Positions 25,148 to 30,651 of a stretch of 41,188 nucleotides of DNA are shown here, piece by piece. A program made the translations under genes and the position numbers. This DNA is from JBGCEZ01 sp045106735 (GTDB lineage Bacteria; Planctomycetota; Phycisphaerae; Phycisphaerales; SM1A02), in NCBI GenBank assembly GCA_045106735.1, contig JBGCEZ010000002.1, positions 1 to 41,188 on the forward strand, read 5' to 3'. The stretch's first letter is position 1. Each line of letters begins with the position of its first letter. The notes beneath the pieces were generated by a model, which did not search any database, had not been told where the DNA came from, and worked only from the letters and a program-made list of their open reading frames with translations.

Positions 25148-26011
25148 GTGACCTGGAAACTTGATGTCTTGCGGGCCGGCGCTTTTCGCCTCGATGGCGG
25201 CGGCATGTTCGGCGTGGTGCCCAAGGCGCTGTGGTCGCGCCTGGTCGACGTGGCCGACGACAACACCGTCGCCCTGCAGACCAACTGCCTGTTGCTCCGC
25301 GACGGCGAGCGCACGGTGCTCGTGGAAACCGGCAACGGAGGCAAGTGGTCGGCCAAGGAACGCGGCATCTACCACATGGAAGACCGCACGGTGCTCGATG
25401 CCCTGGCCGACGCCGGGGTCGACCGCGGCGACGTCACCGACGTCATCGTCACGCACCTGCACTTTGACCACGCCGGCGGCCTGACCCACTGGGACGGCCC
25501 GGCGACCGAGGGCGCCACCCCGCCAGCGTCGGTGAGCAGCTTCCCCAACGCCAAGATCCACATCCAGCAACGCGAGTGGGACGACGCCCGGGCCAACCGC
25601 GCGGTCATGACCCGCACGTACCTGGCCTCCCACCTCGAGCCCATCGCCGATCAGGTCGTGGCCGCCAACGGCGACACCGAGATCGCCGCGGGCCTGCGGC
25701 TCATGCCGACCCCGGGCCACACCTGGGGCCAGCAGGCGATCGTGGCCGAGACCGACCGCGGCACCGTCTGCTTCCCGGCCGACGTGATGCCCACCCGGGC
25801 CCACATCGGCCCCGCCTTCAATACCGCCTACGACATTGAGCCGTACACCAACATGCTCACCAAGCAGGCCATGCTCGAGCGAGCCGCGGCCGAGGGTTGG
25901 ATCATCGCCCTGGGCCACGACGCCGGCGATCCGTTGGTGCAAGTACGGACGGCGAGCGATCGTCCCGGCACGTTCGAACTGGTTGACGCCGCGGCGGCGG
26001 CCCCGGCTTGA
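25148..26011 (+). CDS. Metallo-beta-lactamase-fold hydrolase
   Basis: The gene encodes 287 residues from a GTG start at 25148, preceded by GAAAGG. The zinc ligands of the MBL fold are complete: HLHFDHAGG (H103, H105, D107, H108), H191 in TPGHTWGQQ, D212 in FPADVMPT, and H257 in ALGHDAGDP. The arrangement resembles the N-acyl homoserine lactonase/quorum-quenching-like subgroup of general MBL hydrolases, whose substrates vary widely and cannot be named from sequence. No signal peptide is seen, so it should be cytoplasmic. It lies 134 bases after the nucleotide-sugar dehydrogenase on the same strand. Confidence 0.88.
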   Translation: MTWKLDVLRAGAFRLDGGGMFGVVPKALWSRLVDVADDNTVALQTNCLLLRDGERTVLVETGNGGKWSAKERGIYHMEDRTVLDALADAGVDRGDVTDVIVTHLHFDHAGGLTHWDGPATEGATPPASVSSFPNAKIHIQQREWDDARANRAVMTRTYLASHLEPIADQVVAANGDTEIAAGLRLMPTPGHTWGQQAIVAETDRGTVCFPADVMPTRAHIGPAFNTAYDIEPYTNMLTKQAMLERAAAEGWIIALGHDAGDPLVQVRTASDRPGTFELVDAAAAAPA

Positions 26012-26073
26012 TGGCCGGCGCGGTCGACGGACCGCACGGCGACGCGGGCAATCCAGCGAGCCGCGACGCGATC

Positions 26074-26121
26074 GACCGCGCGGTCAATCGAGCGAACCGC
26101 GACATGGGCGGTCGCGCGACC
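26074..26121. other. Two 12-base perfect palindromes
   Basis: GACCGCGCGGTC (26074-26085) and GGTCGCGCGACC (26110-26121) are each perfect palindromes built from the same bases, 36 bases apart by start position. They lie in the spacer between convergent genes (26012-26257), which otherwise holds no gene. Confidence 0.6.
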
Positions 26122-26150
26122 GGCCACGACCGCCCCCGCGCCCACAACGA

Positions 26151-26184
26151 CCGCCGCCGGTCCCCATTGGGAAACCGGCGGCGG
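26151..26184 (-). terminator. Convergent-gene terminator hairpin
   Basis: An 11-pair stem (26151-26161 with 26174-26184) encloses a loop that can itself pair. On the minus strand the tail reads TCGTTGTGGG. It lies 74 bases after the stop of the minus-strand paralogue at 26258 and may also serve the plus-strand MBL gene. Confidence 0.65.
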
Positions 26185-26257
26185 CGCACTCCTCCAAGCG
26201 TTCGTTGCGCTCATGGCCAACCCGGCAATCACCGGGGCCCCGCTCGTCCATCGACGA

Positions 26258-27184
26258 TCAATCGAAGATCGACTCGGGCATCGGGCGGCGAATCCGCTCG
26301 GGATCCGGCTCCGTGGTGTACACGGCCATGATCTTGAAGTCCGGGTTCTGCTCCCCGTAAATGAATCCTCCGACTCCGGGCTTGGCGGCCATCACCTTGA
26401 TGTACCGGGCCCGGTCCACGCCGAGCCGCGAGAGATCGATCGCGGCGCAGCCAAACTCCTGCTTCACGACGGTCGCCGGCGTGGTCGGAATGGTTTCCGA
26501 CGCCCCGATGCACAGTTCGGGACCCAGCGGGTTGCCATCGGCGTCCACGGCCTGCAGCACGATGTGGCTGTTGCCCGAGCACGCACCACGCTCGAAGTAG
26601 AGCAGCTCACCCCGGTCGTCCCGATCCGCATCGTTGTCGATGACTTCGACGCCGAAGTCGATCACGAACGACCAGTCGGTCCCGCAGCCCCAGCCGAAGT
26701 CGATGTAGAAACCGACATCGGGAAACTGCACGGCGTTGAGCAGGTGATTCTCGAACGCGGCCAGGTCTTCGGCGCTGACGTCCTTGACCTTGCCGTCGCC
26801 GACCCAACCGATCGCCATCTGCCCGCGCACCGGCGCATCAGTGTTCTTGCCACCCCGCACCGACAGGCTCTTGGGCTTGCCGTTGTACTCCAGGTTGAAG
26901 ACGCGTTCCGGATAGTAGAAGTGTTCGAAGATCTCCCCGTTGGGCATTTCGACGGCCTCGAAGATCGCAGTGCCTTCACGATCGCCGTTCAGAACGGCCG
27001 TGCCCGACATGTGAAACGTCGCGCGCTGGCCGACTCGGTACTGAAAACTGTGGTCGTACTCGATCTCCGAAGGGCAGTTGCGTCCAGCGTTGGGCACTGC
27101 CAGTTCCTGACCGAAAGCGAACTCGGTCGGTCCAATTCCCACGGCCGCGAGAACGGCCACGACGACATGCTCACGCTTGAACAT
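26258..27184 (-). CDS. Secreted protein of unrecognised family, copy 1
   Basis: The gene encodes 308 residues; GGAAGGGGG lies seven bases before the ATG at 27184. A signal peptide (MFKREHVVVAVLAAVGIG..., cleavage near FAFGQ) predicts export. I do not recognise the family. It is a tandem paralogue of the protein at 27513-28436, with over half of positions identical by eye. Shared blocks are CPSEIEYDHSFQYRVGQRAT, EHFYYPERVFNLEY, CGTDWSFVIDFGVEVIDND, RDDRGELLYFERGACSGNSH and QEFGCAAIDLSRLGVDRARY. Four cysteines are common to both (in CPS, CGTDW, CSGNS and GCAA), enough for two disulphides, and a D-rich loop (DNDADRDDRG) could bind calcium. It ends with GEQNPDFKIMAVYTTEPDPE. It lacks the dockerin-like tail and the PEP-CTERM signal. 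It lies in its own unit between a terminator and its upstream element. Confidence 0.8.
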   Translation of the reverse strand: MFKREHVVVAVLAAVGIGPTEFAFGQELAVPNAGRNCPSEIEYDHSFQYRVGQRATFHMSGTAVLNGDREGTAIFEAVEMPNGEIFEHFYYPERVFNLEYNGKPKSLSVRGGKNTDAPVRGQMAIGWVGDGKVKDVSAEDLAAFENHLLNAVQFPDVGFYIDFGWGCGTDWSFVIDFGVEVIDNDADRDDRGELLYFERGACSGNSHIVLQAVDADGNPLGPELCIGASETIPTTPATVVKQEFGCAAIDLSRLGVDRARYIKVMAAKPGVGGFIYGEQNPDFKIMAVYTTEPDPERIRRPMPESIFD

Positions 27185-27230
27185 GGCTATCCCCCTTCCA
27201 ACGCCCCTCGCTCATCACGAGTCGTTTTCA

Positions 27231-27295
27231 GCCTGGGATGATGGTGCCCCGATCAACCGCCGCGCGGCAACCTGCACGCTTCAAGGGTCAAATTG
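27231..27295 (-). promoter_or_regulatory. Conserved upstream element of the secreted paralogue, copy 1
   Basis: On the minus strand this reads from CCAATTTGACC through AGCGTGCAGGTTGCCGCGCG to GGGGCACCATCATCCCAGGC, ending 46 bases before the start codon. A nearly matching stretch lies at 28485-28550 before the paralogue. It contains CCGCGCGGCGG, which can form a small hairpin in both copies, and a TTGACC that could be a -35 box. It may be a promoter with an operator or a leader RNA element. Confidence 0.55.
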
Positions 27296-27450
27296 GGGCG
27301 CGGATGGTGCGCGGCTCACCCGAAGTGAATCGCCGCGCGCGGTGGATGTGTGCGGCCTGGGCGATGTGCTTTGACGTGACCCGCCCGCGGACGATGCCGG
27401 GACGCTGACCGGCCGCGTGCGGACTCACCCAGCGTTCCCCAAAACGAACA

Positions 27451-27480
27451 CCGCCGGCACTCCGTTGGGAGCGCCGGCGG
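27451..27480 (-). terminator. Intrinsic terminator of the second secreted paralogue
   Basis: CCGCCGGC (minus strand, 27480-27473) pairs with GCCGGCGG (27458-27451), with a further inner CTCC/GGAG pairing. The minus-strand tail TGTTCGTTTTG is T-rich. It lies 32 bases downstream of the stop at 27513. Confidence 0.85.
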
Positions 27481-27512
27481 CGTCAGCGTTACACATCGGC
27501 CCTCCGATGAAC

Positions 27513-28436
27513 TCAGTCGAAGACCGCGTCGGGCATCACCCGCCGCACACGATCCGGATCCGGCTCGGTGGTGTACACGGCCATCACCTTGAAGTCGGGG
27601 TTCTGCTCCCCGTGCTGGAATCCACCCACGCCAGGCGTGGCGGCCATGACCTTGATGTACCGGGCTCGATCGACGCCCAGACGGGACAGATCGATCGCGG
27701 CACACCCGAACTCCTGCGACACGACGGTGGCCGGCGTGGTCGGCAGGGTTTCCTCGGGTCCGATGACCAGCGGCGTGCCGAGCGGGCAGCCGTTCTCATC
27801 AACCGCCTGGAAGACGAGGTGGCTGTTGCCCGAGCAGCTTCCCCGCTCGAAGTACAGGATCTCGCCCCGATCGTCGCGATCGGCATCGTCGTCCAGGACT
27901 TCCACGCCGAAGTCGATGATGAACGACCAATCCGTGCCGCAGTTCCAGTTGAGATCGACGTAGTGCGCCACATCCGGATACCGGAACGCACCCAGCATCA
28001 GTTCAGAGAAGGCCTCCAGATCGGCCGCCGACACGTCGGAGCCGTTCGAATCGCCCGCCTGGCCAATCCTCACCTGGCCCTGCACCGGAGCCTGGGTGTT
28101 CGTCCCGCCGCGAACGGACATGGACGAAGCGTTCCCCGAGTAGCAAAGATTGAAGACGCGCTGGGGATAGTAGAAGTGCTCAAAGAGCGTTCCATCGGGC
28201 ATCTCCACCGCGTCCAGAATTGCACTGCCCTGGGTGTCGCCGCAGGTGACGGCGGCACCGGACATGTGGAAAATGGCGCGCTGGCCAACCCGATACTGGT
28301 AGACGTGGTCGTACTCGATGACCGACGGACAAGGGCCGTTCAGGTCGCTGGAAGGAATCTCCTGGGCGGTCAGTGCGCCGGCGACGCTCGCGGCACCAAC
28401 GGTGGCGAGCAGGGTGATCGTGTTCATTCGCTTCAT
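27513..28436 (-). CDS. Secreted protein of unrecognised family, copy 2
   Basis: The gene encodes 307 residues from the ATG at 28436 (MKRMNTITLL), with GAGGGAG ahead of it; the long open frame upstream is not coding. A signal peptide ends near LTAQE. It is the tandem paralogue of the gene at 26258-27184 and shares its blocks: CPSVIEYDHVYQYRVGQRAI, EHFYYPQRVFNL, CGTDWSFIIDFGVEVLDDDA, RDDRGEILYFERGSCSGNSH and EFGCAAIDLSRLGVDRARYI. The C-terminal 90 residues are the most conserved part. It has extra cysteines (TCGD, LCYSG, GCPLG) absent in copy 1, so its disulphide pattern may differ. Function is unknown; secretion and a calcium-type D-rich loop suggest a structural or binding role. Confidence 0.8.
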   Translation of the reverse strand: MKRMNTITLLATVGAASVAGALTAQEIPSSDLNGPCPSVIEYDHVYQYRVGQRAIFHMSGAAVTCGDTQGSAILDAVEMPDGTLFEHFYYPQRVFNLCYSGNASSMSVRGGTNTQAPVQGQVRIGQAGDSNGSDVSAADLEAFSELMLGAFRYPDVAHYVDLNWNCGTDWSFIIDFGVEVLDDDADRDDRGEILYFERGSCSGNSHLVFQAVDENGCPLGTPLVIGPEETLPTTPATVVSQEFGCAAIDLSRLGVDRARYIKVMAATPGVGGFQHGEQNPDFKVMAVYTTEPDPDRVRRVMPDAVFD

Positions 28437-28484
28437 ACTCAGCTCCCTCGTCCGGTGGAGGGCATCCTCGCCACACCACGTTCC

Positions 28485-28550
28485 GCCCGGGATGATGTGC
28501 CCCGATCCCCCCGCTGCGCGGTGACCTGCACGCTGAAACGATCGAATTGG
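28485..28550 (-). promoter_or_regulatory. Conserved upstream element of the secreted paralogue, copy 2
   Basis: On the minus strand this reads CCAATTCGAT, then AGCGTGCAGGTCACCGCGCA, then GATCGGGGCACATCATCCCG, ending about 48 bases before the ATG at 28436. It aligns with 27231-27295 nearly end to end. CCGCGCAGCGG replaces CCGCGCGGCGG, changing only a loop base of the possible hairpin. Confidence 0.55.
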
Positions 28551-28650
28551 TTGGCCGTACCGCCGCCCCCCCGCCGCAATGAATGCGCGTTCGGGGTCCG
28601 TTTCTGCCGGTTGGTGCGGCGGCCCGGTCTGGGCAAGAATTGACGCGGCT

Positions 28651-28716
28651 GCGGCGCCATCGCGGCGTTCTCGCGGTGCTATCGCGGCGCCATCGCGGTG
28701 CCATCGCGGTGGAGGC
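28651..28716. repeat. 11-base tandem repeat, five copies plus a degenerate sixth
   Basis: The unit GCGGYGCCATC repeats head to tail at 28651, 28662, 28673, 28684 and 28695, with a degenerate copy at 28706. The period is close to one helical turn. It lies in the 474-base divergent spacer 28437-28910, which holds no gene. Confidence 0.8.
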
Positions 28717-28821
28717 ACGGTGGGTGGGGCGATGCTGGTGCCGGGCGGCGAACGGGGCGCGGCGAACCGGCCATGGCAAGCCTGAGGCCGCACCCGTCGG
28801 CGGCGTTCGCCCGAGGCGTTC

Positions 28822-28899
28822 GTCCGCCGCGCCCGTCAGCCGCGCCGGTCAGTCGCGCCCATCCGCTGCGCCCGTCCGCTGCGCCTGTCCGCTGCGGTA
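28822..28899. repeat. 13-base tandem repeat, six copies
   Basis: The unit GTCCGCTGCGCCC, with one to three changes per copy, repeats at 28822, 28835, 28848, 28861, 28874 and 28887. The last copy merges into the possible -10 element, 11 bases before the start codon at 28911. Confidence 0.85.
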
Positions 28900-28903
28900 G
28901 ACT
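28898..28903 (+). promoter_or_regulatory. Putative -10 element giving a leaderless mRNA
   Basis: TAGACT ends seven bases before the ATG at 28911, and no Shine-Dalgarno sequence is visible. The spacing matches a leaderless start, as at 7001-7006. The tandem 13-base repeats occupy the -35 region. Confidence 0.35.
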
Positions 28904-28910
28904 TCCGGGC

Positions 28911-29282
28911 ATGATCGAATCAACGCCCCCCGCGGCGGACTCCATGCCGCAGCACGCCCCCGTGACCGCGTTCATCGAGTTCGACATCGAGCCCGTCGAC
29001 ACCCGCGAGTTGCTGCGCCGGCTCCGCGGATCCAGCGGGGTCGCCGCCCAGCCCGGCTTCATCGACGCCCACTTCTACGCGAGCGCCGACGGCCGGACGG
29101 TGATCAACGTCGCCCGCTGGTCGAGCATCACGGCATTGGCCGCGTTCCGGGCGTCCGACGCCGCCGAGCGCCAGGCCAAGATGCTCGAGCCATTCGTCGC
29201 CGCCCGCTCGTACCTCTGCCGATCCGCCGGCGTCTTGCTGCATGAGTCGGCCGATGACGCACCCTCCGGAGACCTCCCGTGA
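28911..29282 (+). CDS. Antibiotic biosynthesis monooxygenase (ABM) fold protein
   Basis: The gene encodes 123 residues from the ATG at 28911. It looks like a single ferredoxin-like ABM domain: a first strand VTAFIEFDIEP, a helix RELLRRLRGSSG, then GFIDAHFYASADGRTVINVA with the characteristic 'ARW.S..A..AFR' segment (ARWSSITALAAFRASDA), and a last part with KMLEPF and RSYLCRSAGVLL. ABM-fold proteins include small quinol monooxygenases and haem-degrading enzymes, but many act only as dimeric binding modules, and the actual activity here is unknown. Its stop overlaps the GTG start of the zinc-ribbon membrane protein (GTGA at 29279-29282), so the two are co-translated. Confidence 0.7.
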   Translation: MIESTPPAADSMPQHAPVTAFIEFDIEPVDTRELLRRLRGSSGVAAQPGFIDAHFYASADGRTVINVARWSSITALAAFRASDAAERQAKMLEPFVAARSYLCRSAGVLLHESADDAPSGDLP

Positions 29283-29776
29283 CCGACGCCACCGCACGCC
29301 TCCGCCGGCTGCGGCTCGCGCTGGTCCTCGCCGCCGGGTTGCTCCTGGCCGGATTCGTCGGAACGTCCGGGTCGACGTACCACCTTCGCCGCGGGCAGCT
29401 CGTCGCCGGGCTCTCGGGCGGAAGCCTGGTCCTGGGACGGGCGCCGATGCAGCGGCGCCTGAACGAACAGCTTTTCGCCGGAGCCGGCCTCACCCTTGAG
29501 CGGTCCCAATGGACGTCCTTCCGCACCGCCGCCTGGCGTCCATACCGGGCGGCAAGCCCTGGGGGGCCGTCGCGCCTGATCGTGCCACTCTGGGGCCCGA
29601 TGGTGCTTGCCGCCGGGGCGGCGGCCATGGTGCACGGCATGATCGTCGGACGGCGCCGGGGCCGGGTCACCCACGACTGCCCGGACTGCGGCTACGACCT
29701 TTCGCATTGCCCGTGCCCGGAGTGTGGCCCGGGGCGCTCGACCCGCGGCACGGCCCACGGTGCATCCGCCGCCTGA
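29279..29776 (+). CDS. Small membrane protein with C-terminal zinc ribbon
   Basis: The gene encodes 165 residues from a GTG start overlapping the upstream stop. Two membrane helices (about 12-29 and 101-121) bracket an extracytoplasmic segment of ~70 residues. The cytoplasmic tail has a zinc ribbon: CPDCGYDLSHCPCPECG (cysteines 134, 137, 146 and 149, with an extra one at 144). This two-helix plus CPxCGYDL/CPECG arrangement is typical of planctomycetes, where the role is unknown. It is in one unit with the ABM-fold gene and converges with the gene at 29800, only 23 bases apart. Confidence 0.75.
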   Translation: MTDATARLRRLRLALVLAAGLLLAGFVGTSGSTYHLRRGQLVAGLSGGSLVLGRAPMQRRLNEQLFAGAGLTLERSQWTSFRTAAWRPYRAASPGGPSRLIVPLWGPMVLAAGAAAMVHGMIVGRRRGRVTHDCPDCGYDLSHCPCPECGPGRSTRGTAHGASAA

Positions 29777-29799
29777 GCGGCACGCGCTCTCCGAACGCG

Positions 29800-30558
29800 T
29801 TACCCGTCCAGGCGCTCGCGCGCGGTGCGCAGCCGCGCCAGACCATGGTCGAGGCATTCCTCGGACTCCGCCGCGTAGCCGTCGGCCGCCGCCGACCACG
29901 CGCGGTTCAGCATGCGGTCGGCCCCGGCGAAGGCATCCATCACCTGGGCGAAGCCGCTCATCCCCAGACGGTCGACCAACTGCGGCCGCGCGCCCACGAA
30001 GGGCTCAAAGTGCTGCTGCCGCACGATGTCGAGCTGGTCGAGAATCTGGTGCTTGCGCGCGTCCTCGTTCGACTGCCCCCGCGAACGCAGCAAGTCGGAC
30101 AAGACCTCATCGGCGGCGGCGAGCGCGGCGTCCGGAGTCAGCGTGCGGCCCGCGGCATCGGCCGCTGCGTCGCCTCGGCTCGCTCGCCGCGTTTCCATCC
30201 GCATGAGCATCGCCCCGCCGACCAGGCCGACGGCGGCGAGCAGGAACCACACGAGTTCCGGCCATCGGCGGAATGAGAACTGCTTGACGCGCAGTCGCTC
30301 GACCGGTTCGACCGAGGTTTCGAGCTTGTCGAGCTCGTCCACCGTCAGCACCGTCCCGGAAGCGAGCACGGGATCATCCGAGTCCGCGAGGCGCCCGGCG
30401 GGCGCGACCAGCGAAAGCGGTTCGCCGCCGACGGACCCCGCGGCGTCGGCCGCCGCACGCACCGCTTCGACCGGCGGCAAGTACGCGGTGGACACGCTCA
30501 CCGTGCCGAGCACGAGTGAACCCCAAACCAGGACATTGGCGGCAAGCTTGAGCATCAT
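29800..30558 (-). CDS. Membrane protein, probable partner of the OPT transporter
   Basis: The gene encodes 252 residues from tandem ATG codons at 30558. A first hydrophobic segment (about 5-24) is a signal anchor. An extracytoplasmic part follows, with an Ala-rich helix and SGTVLTVDELDKLETSVEPV, then a second membrane helix (about 101-119, ELVWFLLAAVGLVGGAML). The cytoplasmic C-terminal domain (about 130-252) is helical, with repeated leucines and charged residues, including LRSRGQSNEDARKHQILDQL. I recognise no family. It lies 93 bases downstream of the OPT gene on the same strand, and nothing else is between them except short repeats, so it may be co-transcribed and act with the transporter. 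That role is inferred from position only. Confidence 0.65.
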   Translation of the reverse strand: MMLKLAANVLVWGSLVLGTVSVSTAYLPPVEAVRAAADAAGSVGGEPLSLVAPAGRLADSDDPVLASGTVLTVDELDKLETSVEPVERLRVKQFSFRRWPELVWFLLAAVGLVGGAMLMRMETRRASRGDAAADAAGRTLTPDAALAAADEVLSDLLRSRGQSNEDARKHQILDQLDIVRQQHFEPFVGARPQLVDRLGMSGFAQVMDAFAGADRMLNRAWSAAADGYAAESEECLDHGLARLRTARERLDG

Positions 30559-30577
30559 CGGAGGGCGTTCCCTATCT

Positions 30578-30628
30578 GTCGGTCGGTCGTCGGTCGGTCG
30601 GTCAGCGGGCGAAGCGGGCGAAGCAGGC
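30578..30628. repeat. Tetranucleotide and 9-base tandem repeats
   Basis: GGTC repeats about six times at 30578-30603 with one shortened unit, followed by GCGGGCGAA twice and a degenerate third copy at 30605-30628. They fill most of the 93-base spacer between the OPT gene and its downstream neighbour. Confidence 0.75.
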
Positions 30629-30651
30629 GCGTCAAACTGACGCCCCGGTCA

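Noticed and set aside
28651..28899. CRISPR array
   Set aside because: The repeats are contiguous 11- and 13-base units without spacers, and no cas genes are near.
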